Part shown: positions 10,262-18,992 of the stretch, piece by piece | Layout: each line of letters starts with the position of its first letter | Numbering within the stretch: position 1 is the stretch's first letter | Assembly (NCBI GenBank): GCA_963667675.1 | Contig: OY763929.1 | Location: 2,170,001 to 2,234,000, forward strand | Direction: 5' to 3' | DNA from: G963667675 sp963667675 | Lineage (GTDB): Bacteria > Chloroflexota > Dehalococcoidia > Lucifugimonadales > UBA3495 | DNA length: 64,000 nucleotides | The notes under the pieces: model-generated | The model's input: the letters and a program-made list of their open reading frames with translations, nothing else | The model's database searches: none | What the model was told of the DNA's origin: nothing | Program-made: the position numbers and the translations under genes

Positions 10262-12118
10262 CTATTGACCTCTACGCCTGTTTTCCACTGCCAGGGAGCC
10301 GCGCTTGCCCTGGTTTGCCTTGAGTTGGCGGTTCACCTCCAAGGCCAGGTGGTCCGAGTCATCCGCCAGATCGGGAGGGGTCTCGGCGAACCTGATTCCC
10401 TCCTCTGTCTTTAGTTCCCGCAAGTAACGCTCCTCCAAGCGGCTAACCGCGTCCTGCATTGCGCGCCGCTTTCGCTGGGGGTCCAGGGGGGGCAACGATT
10501 TTTGGGCCAGCAACTCCAGGTGGCCGGCCAATTCGGCATCGACGGCCCCTTTCAGGGCTTCAACGTCGCCTTTCCATACATCGCCCCGGCCATTGTCCTG
10601 GGATTGCCGGCGCCATTCATTGAATATCTCCCGGTTCTCCAGTCTGTGGAAGTATTCGGGCCGGAGCTCTTCCGCCACGTCTTCCAGTTCGCCGTTTTGC
10701 AGCAACAAGGCCAGGCAATAGTCCTCCAGAGGGTCCCGCTCCAGCTTAGCGAAGGGCGACGGGGTGGCGCCCCGGGCCGGGGCCCGAGTCCCACGGCTGC
10801 GACGCGGAGGCGCGGGCCTGCCGATGGAGGCGCGCAGTGTGTCCTGGCTGACTCCCAAGCGCTGGGCCAACGCCTGGAAATAATAGTCCTGTCTAGCTGG
10901 ACTAGGCACGGCGGCGATTAACGGGAACATCCAGTCGACCATTTCATCTTTGCCCTCGGGTGTTGAAACGTCTAACTGTGTCGGGAGCGCCCCGAGCAGG
11001 TATTCAAAATACGGTTTAGCGCCATCTATGAGCCGCACCCACTCGTCGGGGGAATGGCGAATCAAGGCGTCGGGGTCCTGGCCCTCCGGCAGAACAACAA
11101 CCTTCAGGTCCAGCGCTTGCTGGCGTTGATACAGCGTAGTGCCCCGAGCACGGCCCGCCTCCGATGATTGGAACACTCGCCACGAGGACTCCAGGCTCCT
11201 GAGCGTGGCCTGTTGGCCCGCGGCGTCGGGGTCGAGGGCCATGGTGACGTCGGAAGTTATGCGCAGGACTTCCTCCACCTGCCCTTGGGTGAGGGCGGTG
11301 CCCATGGACGCTACCACGTTGGTAAATTCATGCTGGTGGGCGGTGATTACGTCCATGTACCCTTCGACGATGACCAGCCCCTGGTCGGCGGCGGGTCCCT
11401 TGGCCAGGTGGAGGCCGTAGAGGAGGCGGCTCTTATCAAACAGGGCGGTCCTTGGCGAGTTCAGATACTTGGGATTGGACTCGTCCAGGGAGCGGCCGCC
11501 GAAGCCTCCCAGTTCTCCGCGGCTGTTCCTGATGGGAATAATCAAGCGGTTGCGGAAGAGGTCGCGGGCCCGGCCGTTGTCGCTGACGGAGACCAGGCCG
11601 GCCTCGGTAATTTGCTGCGGTGAATAGCCGGCGCCGAGAAGGTGGTTCTTGAGGGACTCGCCGTCTCGTGGGCTAAGTCCCAGTTCGAAAGCCTTTATGG
11701 ACTCGTCGGATATTCCCCTTTCCCGTAGGTATTGCCTTGCGCCGTTGCCCTGTTGCGAGAACAATAGCTGCTGGAAGTAGGCCAGGGCAGCCTCGTTAAT
11801 CTGTAGGGCGTGTTCCTGGTTGGCGCGCCGCTCCCGGCTGGGAAGCGTAACGCCGGCCTGCTGGGCAAGCTGGCGCAAAGCCTCGGGGAATTCCAGGTTG
11901 CCGACCCGCATGGCGAAGGAGAATACGTCTCCGCCGGTGGCGCAGGCGCCGAAGCACCGCCACGTTTGGCGGTCCGGGAATACGTGGAAGGACGGCGTCC
12001 TTTCCTGGTGAAAGGGGCAGTTGGCCCGGTAGCTGCGTCCCGAACGCTGCAAGGCAACGTGCTGGGAGACAACGTCGAGGATGTCCAGCCGGCTCTTTAT
12101 GTCGTCGACTACGGTCAT
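10262..12118 (-). CDS. dnaG: DNA primase
   Basis: DnaG makes RNA primers at the replication fork. The 618 residues show the N-terminal zinc domain (CPFH, then WRCFGAC), the RNA polymerase core with GFGGRSLDESNPKYLNSP, and the TOPRIM motif VIVEGYMDVI near residue 250 with the later MALDPDAAG. The C-terminal helicase-binding part is less conserved. The last zinc Cys pair is spaced C-X3-C (CFGAC) rather than the usual C-X2-C. I choose ATG at 12118 (MTVVDDIKSRLDI), the standard primase start; in-frame sequence upstream is not conserved. It forms an operon with rpoD. Confidence 0.95.
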   Translation of the reverse strand: MTVVDDIKSRLDILDVVSQHVALQRSGRSYRANCPFHQERTPSFHVFPDRQTWRCFGACATGGDVFSFAMRVGNLEFPEALRQLAQQAGVTLPSRERRANQEHALQINEAALAYFQQLLFSQQGNGARQYLRERGISDESIKAFELGLSPRDGESLKNHLLGAGYSPQQITEAGLVSVSDNGRARDLFRNRLIIPIRNSRGELGGFGGRSLDESNPKYLNSPRTALFDKSRLLYGLHLAKGPAADQGLVIVEGYMDVITAHQHEFTNVVASMGTALTQGQVEEVLRITSDVTMALDPDAAGQQATLRSLESSWRVFQSSEAGRARGTTLYQRQQALDLKVVVLPEGQDPDALIRHSPDEWVRLIDGAKPYFEYLLGALPTQLDVSTPEGKDEMVDWMFPLIAAVPSPARQDYYFQALAQRLGVSQDTLRASIGRPAPPRRSRGTRAPARGATPSPFAKLERDPLEDYCLALLLQNGELEDVAEELRPEYFHRLENREIFNEWRRQSQDNGRGDVWKGDVEALKGAVDAELAGHLELLAQKSLPPLDPQRKRRAMQDAVSRLEERYLRELKTEEGIRFAETPPDLADDSDHLALEVNRQLKANQGKRGSLAVENRRRGQ

Positions 12119-12278
12119 CTTATTGTCCGCCTGCTCCCCGGCCCGACATCCCGTGCAATAGAGGATCGACTGTGCCGACCACACGTATCATCTGATAGGC
12201 TATATCAACTGTCCCGCCCGACATGCGCCGGGCAATCGTTGGAAGCAAGTATTTTTGGCGCGGAAAGTGCCAAGGTAT

Positions 12279-12287
12279 ATTGTAACA
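12279..12287 (-). promoter_or_regulatory. Extended -10 candidate for dnaG-rpoD
   Basis: Read on the minus strand this is TGTTACAAT (TGn plus TACAAT), about 160 nt upstream of the dnaG start. No -35 box is evident, so the call is tentative. Confidence 0.35.
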
Positions 12288-12334
12288 CTTTTTGGCGGGG
12301 TTGTGGTCGGAGAGGGGTCCGCTGCACTCACCGA

Positions 12335-12383
12335 CGCCCGTCCGTTTCCCCTTCGATTTCCATCAGGGCGAACGGACGGGCTA
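12335..12383. repeat. Family A palindromic repeat, copy A2
   Basis: CGCCCGTCCGTTTC and GAACGGACGGGCTA form the two arms around CCCTTCGATTTCCATCAGG. A second, degraded half (GACGAACGGATGGGCTAG) follows to 12419. The copy sits in the 560-nt gap upstream of dnaG, which otherwise holds only repeats and a promoter. Confidence 0.75.
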
Positions 12384-12490
12384 GTCTCAAGACAGGCTCG
12401 GGACGAACGGATGGGCTAGTTCCAGGACTGGGTATTTGGTTGCCCTGTCGTGCCCCTTGGGCGGGCTCAGGGTGCATGGATGGCTAGGGT

Positions 12491-12520
12491 GCTAGATTCC
12501 CGCCTCCGCGGGAATGACGG
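12491..12520. repeat. Family B hairpin repeat, copy B1
   Basis: The sequence is TAGATTCCCGCCTCCGCGGG followed by AATGACGG: a short GC hairpin flanked by ATTCC and GGAAT. It is repeated almost exactly at 14201. Confidence 0.75.
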
Positions 12521-12608
12521 GTCGGGGGGCCAGAGTCACACTCGCCCATCGACCGGCCGGGGGCGGAGATGGCGGGTGGGGGGATGATCTGGGCGGTGGC
12601 GGGGGATT

Positions 12609-12643
12609 TGAGATTCCTCGTCGCTTTGCTCCTCGGAATGACA
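12609..12643. repeat. Family C repeat, copy C1
   Basis: GAGATTCCTCGTCGC, a short loop, then CTCCTCGGAATGACAG. It resembles copies at 24046, 32028, 47046 and 47192. Confidence 0.65.
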
Positions 12644-12678
12644 GGGGAAGATAGGGAAGACAGTTTTGAGGCTATGTC

Positions 12679-13485
12679 CTAGGCCCGTTGGCGGGCCAGC
12701 GCCCGTTTCTCTCCGACCATTTGGGTTAGAGCGTCGGTGACGGTTGCGTCGAGGCGGGCCGACGCCATGGCTTGCATGTCGCGGTGGAAGTCGAGGTCCC
12801 AGGCCAGCATTCGGACTCCTTTGCGGTGGACGCTGCGGTGGAGCTTGGGGTTATAGGAATCGTTGGCCGGGTCGTACCAGTGGGCGGATACCAGGGGACT
12901 GAAGCACCGGGAGCGTATGGGGAAGGGGTGCCTCTTGGACCAGATGTACCCGCGGTAAATCCGGGGTTCCAGCCGGCGCAGGTGGTACAACGCAACGGGG
13001 TTGAAGCTGGCCACCAACGTGCTATCCCAGCGGGCGTGGCGCCTGATGGTCTCGGCCACCAGGCGGGCAATCCGCCTCATGCCCCTTACTACAACCTTCA
13101 TCTCAACGTTAATGAGGTAATCGCGAGGCAGGCTCTCGAATACCTCGTCCAGGGTCGGCGCGGTCTCGCCCTGGAAGTCGGGGGCGAACCAGGAACCCAC
13201 GTCCAGCGACCGGATTTCGGCCAGGGTGGAGTGATTGACCGGGCCTGTGCCGTTGCTGGTGCGGTCCAGGTTACGGTCGTGAAAGACCACCAGTTGGCCG
13301 TCCTCGGTCAGCCGAACGTCCAACTCCACGCCGTCGGCGCCGGCGTCCATAGCCCGCTTGAATGCCGGGATGGTATTTTCCGGGGCGCGGCTGAGGTCGC
13401 CGCGGTGGGCGATTATCAGCGGCAGGGGCTGGGAACCGGGAGGGAAGTCCCAGGTGGTTACTCTTTCGTCGCAGTCGTTTTGCAT
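12679..13485 (-). CDS. Glycerophosphodiester phosphodiesterase
   Basis: The protein has 268 residues and a TIM-barrel phosphodiesterase fold that hydrolyses glycerophosphodiesters to glycerol-3-phosphate and an alcohol. Key motifs: IIAHRGDLSRAPENT (catalytic His, Arg and Glu), GVELDVRLTEDGQLVVFHD (metal-binding Glu and Asp plus the second catalytic His) and INVEMK (third acidic ligand). No signal peptide is seen, so a cytosolic enzyme of the UgpQ type is likely. It stands alone between repeat-filled gaps; the dehydroquinase-like gene next to it runs the other way. Confidence 0.92.
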   Translation of the reverse strand: MQNDCDERVTTWDFPPGSQPLPLIIAHRGDLSRAPENTIPAFKRAMDAGADGVELDVRLTEDGQLVVFHDRNLDRTSNGTGPVNHSTLAEIRSLDVGSWFAPDFQGETAPTLDEVFESLPRDYLINVEMKVVVRGMRRIARLVAETIRRHARWDSTLVASFNPVALYHLRRLEPRIYRGYIWSKRHPFPIRSRCFSPLVSAHWYDPANDSYNPKLHRSVHRKGVRMLAWDLDFHRDMQAMASARLDATVTDALTQMVGEKRALARQRA

Positions 13486-13634
13486 TATGTTAACTGGACC
13501 CTACCGGGTGTCCAATGGCGGCTTGGGGATGCCTTCGGCATTGTGCCCGGCTTGTGTCCATTGGAAAGATACGGCTATATTAGCGGAGTGAACGGGGGAG
13601 CGAATACCTGCAGCAAAGAGAGAGGTGAGTAAAG

Positions 13635-14060
13635 ATGACCAAGGTACTGGTGATTCACGGCGCCGGGATGAACATGAGAGGCAAGGCCCAGGTGGAGCTG
13701 TTCGGTCCGGCGACGTTGGAGGAAATCAACGAGGAAATCCGGGGCTACGCCAAGGAACTGGGGGTTGAGATCGAGATATTTCACTCCAACATCGCCGGGG
13801 AGGTTGTGAACGCCCTGTACGATGCCCACGACCGGGACTTCGACGCGGCGATTTTCAACCCGGCGGGATACGGCGCCTCTGCGGGGCCGCTGCCAATGGC
13901 CATACAGCAGGTGAAATACCCGGTGATCGAACTCCACGTCACGAACCCCTCCTCCCGGGGCTTGACCTCCACCGTACAGGCCGTCTGCAAGGGACTGGTG
14001 TACGGGTTCGGGGTGTATGGGTACCGGCTGGCGCTGGAGGCGGTGAAGGCGAAGGCCTGA
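13635..14060 (+). CDS. Type II dehydroquinase (AroQ)-like protein lacking key catalytic residues
   Basis: The 141-residue length and overall pattern match type II 3-dehydroquinate dehydratase: VLVIHGAGMNMRG, FGPATLEEI, FHSNIAGEVVNALYDA, NPAGYGA, ELHVTN and a final GYRLAL. Aligned from memory to the M. tuberculosis enzyme, the catalytic Tyr (YGG) is Phe (LFGP), the lid Arg (RREP) is gone (GKAQ), the GPN Asn is Gly and the THTS His is absent. The HVTN His is kept. It therefore probably does not dehydrate dehydroquinate. It may be a repurposed paralogue with another substrate; no shikimate genes are nearby. Confidence 0.8.
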   Translation: MTKVLVIHGAGMNMRGKAQVELFGPATLEEINEEIRGYAKELGVEIEIFHSNIAGEVVNALYDAHDRDFDAAIFNPAGYGASAGPLPMAIQQVKYPVIELHVTNPSSRGLTSTVQAVCKGLVYGFGVYGYRLALEAVKAKA

Positions 14061-14077
14061 GGGTCACTTAGGCGCGC

Positions 14078-14125
14078 CGCCCGTCCGTTCATCCTTCGAG
14101 AGCCTCAGGATGAACGGACGGGCTA
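14078..14125. repeat. Family A palindromic repeat, copy A3 (most complete)
   Basis: CGCCCGTCCGTTCATC / CTTCGAGAGCCTCAGG / ATGAACGGACGGGCTA. The outer arms pair perfectly over about 12 bp. This copy keeps the central GAGCCTCAGGA block, so it shows the uninterrupted form of the site into which both IS110 copies inserted. Confidence 0.8.
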
Positions 14126-14200
14126 ATCTCAGGCCGAGTTGGGTATTTGGTTTCCCTGTAGCGCCCGTTCGACGGGCCCAAGGCACGTGAGGGCCAGGGT

Positions 14201-14230
14201 TCTAGATTCCCGCCTCCGCGGGAATGACGG
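14201..14230. repeat. Family B hairpin repeat, copy B2
   Basis: TCTAGATTCCCGCCTCCGCG followed by GGAATGACGG, nearly identical to the copy at 12491. Confidence 0.75.
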
Positions 14231-14262
14231 GTTGGGGGCGGGGATGACCGGTTGGGTGGTGG

Positions 14263-14457
14263 CTAGCCGCCGCAGCGGCGGCACCGGAAGTGGGTAAAGC
14301 AGGTGTCCTGCGCGTCCTCGTTGAGGAACAGGTAGTCCAGGGCTATGCGGACGACCTTGCTCTCGTCGGCGATGGTGTACTTGTCCTTGATGGACGTGAG
14401 GAATTCCATGTGGTCGGGGTTCAGTTCCAGGGTGTAGGACTCTTTGTCGCCTGCCAT
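14263..14457 (-). CDS. Small protein with ribbon-helix-helix-like N-terminus and Cys-rich tail
   Basis: The protein is about 64 residues and starts MAGDKESYTLELN. A short strand (SYTLELNPDHMEFL) and two helices (SKVVRIALDYLFL) give the outline of a ribbon-helix-helix DNA-binding fold. The tail has CFTHFRCRRC, possibly a metal site. The start at 14457 is preceded by GGAGAGGAGA. Such proteins often act as regulators or antitoxins, but no toxin gene is adjacent, so the function is open. Confidence 0.55.
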   Translation of the reverse strand: MAGDKESYTLELNPDHMEFLTSIKDKYTIADESKVVRIALDYLFLNEDAQDTCFTHFRCRRCGG

Positions 14458-14569
14458 GTCTCTCCTCTCCTTATGGCCCGTAGGCCTGAATTGCACGCTG
14501 GGGTGTGTTGCCGTTCTTTTATCGCCGTAACGGTGCTATAGGGTCAATGTTACAGGATACTGAATTGTC

Positions 14570-15697
14570 TCACAGGCAGGCGTCGCGCACCGCCTGGGAG
14601 ATGGTTGAAAGCCTCTGGGTGTTGGAGTTCTCGGCGCGGAAGCCGTTGGTGATGTAGGCCACGGCCAGGCCCAGGTCGGGGTCGGCCCAGCCGATGGAGG
14701 TGCCGGCGCCGGCATGGCCGAAGGAACTGGCGGTCAGTTGGTCCCGGGCCCCCATGCGCCGGTCGGCCAAGGAAAGGCCCAAGGAGCGCTGCACGTGCAG
14801 CCCGCCGGTGTGGTCCATACCCTCCACTTGCAGGGCGGTGACCTCGTCTACCGTAGCATTTTCAAGAATACGCGTGCCGTTCAAGGCGCCTCCGGCGGCC
14901 ATCATGGCGTAGAACCTTGCCAGGTCGCGGGCGGCGGCGATTCCGCCTCCGGCCGGCTGGACGGCCTGGTGGACGCCGGGCTTGTTGTAGGTGGAGGGCA
15001 TGGAGGGCCGGTCGCAGTCGTCCATGGCGTGGACCCGGGACACCCGGTGTTCCAGGGATACGGGGAGGCCCAGATAGGTGTCTGTCATGGCCAGGGGTTC
15101 GGTGATTTCTTCACGGAGAAACTGGGAGATGGGCCGGCCGTCGATGCGCCGCACCAGTTCGCCGATTATCCATCCAAAGTTCCGGGGATGGTAGGCGATG
15201 ATCTTGCCGGGCTGGTAGAGGGGAGTGAGGTCTTCCATTGTTTCGACCACGAAGTCCCAGTCGTGCCAACGGTCCCAAGACAGTTCGGCGGGGGTGTCGG
15301 GGAAGCCTGCCGTATGGGTCAAGACTTGGCGGACGGTGACGGAGTCCTTGCCGTTGCGGCCGAAATTCGGCCAGTATTCGGCGACCCGGTCGTCCCAAGC
15401 AACCTGCCCGCGCTCCCACAGCAGGTGGAGGCAGGCCGCGGTGAGGGGCTTGGTGCAGGAGTAGAGGACGAACATGGTGTCGGCGGTCACGGGGTCGCCC
15501 GGCCGCGCGTCGGCCACGCCGCCGTAGAGGTCCAGGACCAGGCTGCCATGGCGGTATACCGCGAGGCCTGCGCCTGGATGGACTCCCTGGGCTATCTGGT
15601 CGTGAAACAGGTTCTCCACCCGCTGCAGGGCTTGGGGGTCCATGCCGGCGGTTTCCGGTGCGGCCGTCGAATGCGTGGTGTCCGGCCGGCCGGTCAT
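14570..15697 (-). CDS. Beta-lactamase-fold serine hydrolase (class C / EstB type)
   Basis: The protein has 375 residues. The catalytic SxxK motif is in VLYSCTKPLT near residue 77 (Ser-Cys-Thr-Lys). A Tyr-containing motif follows in IIAYHPRNFG, and the late SSFGHAGAGT segment matches the HxG-type third motif. There is no signal peptide, so it is probably a cytosolic esterase or peptidase rather than a resistance enzyme. Its ATG overlaps the exonuclease III stop (ATGA), so the two are translationally coupled. I chose 15697 for this reason; an in-frame ATG 24 nt upstream is less likely. Confidence 0.85.
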   Translation of the reverse strand: MTGRPDTTHSTAAPETAGMDPQALQRVENLFHDQIAQGVHPGAGLAVYRHGSLVLDLYGGVADARPGDPVTADTMFVLYSCTKPLTAACLHLLWERGQVAWDDRVAEYWPNFGRNGKDSVTVRQVLTHTAGFPDTPAELSWDRWHDWDFVVETMEDLTPLYQPGKIIAYHPRNFGWIIGELVRRIDGRPISQFLREEITEPLAMTDTYLGLPVSLEHRVSRVHAMDDCDRPSMPSTYNKPGVHQAVQPAGGGIAAARDLARFYAMMAAGGALNGTRILENATVDEVTALQVEGMDHTGGLHVQRSLGLSLADRRMGARDQLTASSFGHAGAGTSIGWADPDLGLAVAYITNGFRAENSNTQRLSTISQAVRDACL

Positions 15698-16464
15698 TCG
15701 ATCTCTATTCCCACCGGGCAATGGTCGGAGCCCATGACGTCGGGCAGGATGAAGCCGGCCTTGACACTGGGCGCGAAGGCCTGGTTGACGAAGAAATAGT
15801 CGATTCTCCAGCCCACGTTGCGCTCCCTGGCCTTGCTCATCTGGTCCCAGTAGCTGTACTGTCCGGGTTCCTGGTTGAACATGCGCAGGGTGTCCACGTA
15901 GCCGTGGTCCAGGAGCTTGTCGATCCAGGCCCGCTCCTCTGCCAGGAAACCGGATACTTTCTCGTTGGCCTTGGGCCTGGCCAGGTCGATCTCTTTATGG
16001 GCGGTGTTGACGTCGCCGCAGATTACGACGTTCTTGCCGTTCCGGACCAGCCCGTCGGCGAAGTCCAGGAAGGCGTCGTAGAAGTCCATCTTGTACTGGA
16101 GCCGTTCGGCGGAGGACCTGCCGTTGGGGAAGTAGACGTTGAGCAGGGTGAAGCGGCCGTAGTCGGCCATGAGTACCCGGCCTTCGTTGGCTAGGATTTC
16201 CGCGTCGAACTGGGACTCGACGTTCACCGGCGGGGTGTTGGTGAATATGGCGACGCCGCTGTAGCCCTTTCTCTCGGCGCAGGAGAAGTAGGAATCGTAC
16301 CCATCGATTTCGCGGTAGTCGGGGGTGAGTTGCTCCTCGGAAATCTTGGTCTCCTGGAGGCAGAGAACGTCGGGGCGCTCACCGGAGAACCACTCGAGGA
16401 AACCTTTGCGGTGGACGGCGCGAAGACCGTTGACGTTCCAGGACAGCAGGCGTAGACGGCTCAT
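15694..16464 (-). CDS. xth: Exodeoxyribonuclease III / AP endonuclease
   Basis: The 256-residue protein repairs abasic sites and has 3'-5' exonuclease activity on double-stranded DNA. Motifs of the family are all present: LSWNVNGLRA, LQETKI (metal-binding Glu), FPNGRSS, ICGDVNTAH (catalytic Asp and Asn), WRIDYFF and the final GSDHCP (catalytic Asp-His). The length is typical. It overlaps the following serine hydrolase gene by 4 nt. Confidence 0.95.
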   Translation of the reverse strand: MSRLRLLSWNVNGLRAVHRKGFLEWFSGERPDVLCLQETKISEEQLTPDYREIDGYDSYFSCAERKGYSGVAIFTNTPPVNVESQFDAEILANEGRVLMADYGRFTLLNVYFPNGRSSAERLQYKMDFYDAFLDFADGLVRNGKNVVICGDVNTAHKEIDLARPKANEKVSGFLAEERAWIDKLLDHGYVDTLRMFNQEPGQYSYWDQMSKARERNVGWRIDYFFVNQAFAPSVKAGFILPDVMGSDHCPVGIEIE

Positions 16465-16680
16465 TCAGGTCCTTGGGGCTGACGGAATTGGGGGTTGCCG
16501 AGCGGCGGCTCAACAGTTGTGGCTAGAGCGCCAGCCTGCCGTAGAATAACAGGCTGCCGCTGCGGTCTGCAAGGTGGGTGGGGCCGCTTTGACTTGGGTT
16601 TGTCGGCCATGTAGCATGGGCTGAGAACAGCGCCAATTTGACGGCCCGGATGCGAGGCTAGTTATCTTGGAGACCACTTC

Positions 16681-18969
16681 ATGAGTCAGCAGGATCCTCC
16701 ATCCGCCACTAGCGGGCCTGCTATTGTCCCCGCGTTTGCGCAGCAGCTAGACCGCTTGGTTGTCCTGGCCAGGCAGGGTCATCGGCCCGGCAGCGCCTTG
16801 GATAATCCGTCGGACGAATGGCTGGTTGGCCGGATGCGAGTCCTGCAGGACTTGCACACTGAGCAGCAAGAGACGCTGCTGGCCGAGGCCCGGGAGATTG
16901 GCCGGGAGGGTGCGGCGGCCAATGCGGAGGGCAAGGCGGCGGCGCGGGCGTGGCCCGACGTGGCCGTGCGCTTGGACACCCAGGGGCTGGGGTTCTTCAG
17001 CCAGCTTGGGGTGGCGCGGCGGCCGGACCTGACCAAGTATTTCATAGACGGCTTTACCCCCAACCGGGACGCCCTGGCCTTCAGCGAGGACGACCAGGCC
17101 TTGTTCGCCGAGGTCTTCGGGTACATCAACGACTTCTTGGAACAGAGGCTGGCGTCGGGCGAGGACGTCATCCAGTCGGACAGGCAGATCGGCGACGCTC
17201 CGGGCCGTTCATTCCACGCCCGCCAACTCTTGTTCGGCGTGCGGTATATGCAGGTTCCCCTCATGTGGCGGCAACTCACTTTCGACCTGCCCGGCGACCG
17301 GAGCGGGGAAGCGCCGGACATCGTGGAGGTGTCGATTCCCCACTGGCTGGACGACCTGGGTCTGCCGGAGGACTTGAAGGGCCGGTTGAAGGCCGCCGGT
17401 GTGACGCAACTGGTGTTCAAGGCTCCAACCAAGGGGTTGTCGCTGCACCTGGGGTTCGATTACGTGGGAGAGCACAAGATGGGGCCGCTGTCCGTGGCCA
17501 TGTTCCTGGTGAAGCAGAGGAAGGGGCTGGCCATCCAGGGCGCGGTGAGCCTGGCAAGGGCCAAGACGATACACGGCCCCGGCAAGACCACGGCCCTAGT
17601 GACGATAGGGCCATCACTGCACGGCAAGAGCACCCTGACCATCATGCTGGAACTGGCCAACACGGAGCTCACTCCACTGTTGGGCCTGGAGCCGGACCCC
17701 GACGAGGGGGTCTATCCGATGAACGACGACATAGTGCTGCTGCAACCCCTGGACTGGCCCATTCAGACGACGATACGGGGAAGGCACGTGACGATTCCCT
17801 ACGGCATCGACGGGACGGAAAACAACTTCTACGCCATGCCGTCGGGGCTGAACGCCGAAGACGACCCGATTACCTTCGAGGCCGTCCGCGGGACGAGAGA
17901 GGCGCCCAATTCCCAGGAAGTCCTGGAGAACGTGCCGGTGGTATCCAACGAGGGCAACTGGGAGCCGGACTTCTTCTCCAACCCGGTGCGCAACATGCGG
18001 GTGACCCTGTCCCGCTCCCGGCTGATCACTCGCAAGGGGACCAGGGGCGTCATCGAGGCCATAACCGGCGTGCGGGGGGCAGACCCCGTACACGTGCCCA
18101 TGGAACACACGGACAGGGTTTTATGGCAGGCGGTGATGCGCCAGAACACCGTCATTCCGCCGCTGCGGCGGGCCACGCTGAAGCAGTACATCCGGATACT
18201 CATGTACGGGGAAGCGGTGCAGATGGGAGCGGCCGCCGGGGCGATAGGCAGGCCCTACGTGGAGTACTTCTCCGACCCGTTCATCATCGGGCTGGAGGAC
18301 GACAACGCAAACCTGATGTTCCACGTGCTGCAGGAACTGGAACGAGGGGGAATGCCCCAGGAGTACTACGTTTTCAACACCGGCGGCGTGGGAGCGGACA
18401 GCAACGATGAGGCCAGCGGGCCGCGGTACAGGAAGATTCCCAGGGAGCTGACCCTGATGCTGCAGGAGGCGCTGCTGCGTGAGGCGGTGAAGTTCGAGCA
18501 CGACCCCATATTGGGGTCTGACGTGGCCGCGGCCATCGTGGACGGCGGCGGACGGGAGGTAGTGGACTTGCGGCAGGACTGGCTGCCCAGGGGCATCTAC
18601 GGGGAACAGGACTACGCCAGGCGTATGGTGGAGCTTAGCCGCAGGCGGTACTACGGCCGCGACGCCCAGGACAAGGCGGGGATTCTGCGCTACACCAAGG
18701 TCGCCAACGAACTGTACGACCTTGGCGACATTCCGGCCCCGTCCAACGAGCGGGAGTTGGCCTGGCTATTGTCCTTTTGCTGGAACGTGGACCGGGCCTA
18801 CGACTCGCTGCAAGAACTGTTCTCCCACCGGCGAGCGGGCAAGCGGCCCGACAGCGGCATCATGCGGCAACTGGCGAAGATGTACCGGGACGGGGCGGCG
18901 CAGGGGCTTAGTCTCAGCGGGGAGGGGTTGGAGGTGTTGCGGGTGTTGGGGGTTGGCAGGGCCGGGTGA
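16681..18969 (+). CDS. PEP carboxykinase (ATP)-like P-loop protein
   Basis: The protein has 762 residues, longer than ordinary ATP-dependent PEP carboxykinase (about 530). A nucleotide-binding loop, TIGPSLHGKSTLT, lies near residues 305-318 where PckA has GLSGTGKTTLS. NDDIVLL near 347 can serve as the metal-binding Asp pair. The long N-terminal part (HLGFDYVGEHK, FKAPTKG) and the C-terminal helices are less familiar. It may phosphorylate or decarboxylate a different acid. It leads a run of three lipoprotein genes, the first starting within 25 nt of its stop, so co-transcription is likely. The fold assignment is moderately sure; the reaction is not. Confidence 0.6.
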   Translation: MSQQDPPSATSGPAIVPAFAQQLDRLVVLARQGHRPGSALDNPSDEWLVGRMRVLQDLHTEQQETLLAEAREIGREGAAANAEGKAAARAWPDVAVRLDTQGLGFFSQLGVARRPDLTKYFIDGFTPNRDALAFSEDDQALFAEVFGYINDFLEQRLASGEDVIQSDRQIGDAPGRSFHARQLLFGVRYMQVPLMWRQLTFDLPGDRSGEAPDIVEVSIPHWLDDLGLPEDLKGRLKAAGVTQLVFKAPTKGLSLHLGFDYVGEHKMGPLSVAMFLVKQRKGLAIQGAVSLARAKTIHGPGKTTALVTIGPSLHGKSTLTIMLELANTELTPLLGLEPDPDEGVYPMNDDIVLLQPLDWPIQTTIRGRHVTIPYGIDGTENNFYAMPSGLNAEDDPITFEAVRGTREAPNSQEVLENVPVVSNEGNWEPDFFSNPVRNMRVTLSRSRLITRKGTRGVIEAITGVRGADPVHVPMEHTDRVLWQAVMRQNTVIPPLRRATLKQYIRILMYGEAVQMGAAAGAIGRPYVEYFSDPFIIGLEDDNANLMFHVLQELERGGMPQEYYVFNTGGVGADSNDEASGPRYRKIPRELTLMLQEALLREAVKFEHDPILGSDVAAAIVDGGGREVVDLRQDWLPRGIYGEQDYARRMVELSRRRYYGRDAQDKAGILRYTKVANELYDLGDIPAPSNERELAWLLSFCWNVDRAYDSLQELFSHRRAGKRPDSGIMRQLAKMYRDGAAQGLSLSGEGLEVLRVLGVGRAG

Positions 18970-18992
18970 CGGGGCCCATTACGAGTAGGGCG

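Noticed and set aside
12340..14230. Possible CRISPR array from repeated GAACGGACGGG blocks
   Set aside because: Copies are far apart, without regular spacers, and are palindromic intergenic repeats. No cas genes are present.
14570..15697. Antibiotic-resistance beta-lactamase
   Set aside because: The SxxK motif is present, but there is no signal peptide and the gene is coupled to exonuclease III. An esterase or peptidase of the same fold is more likely.
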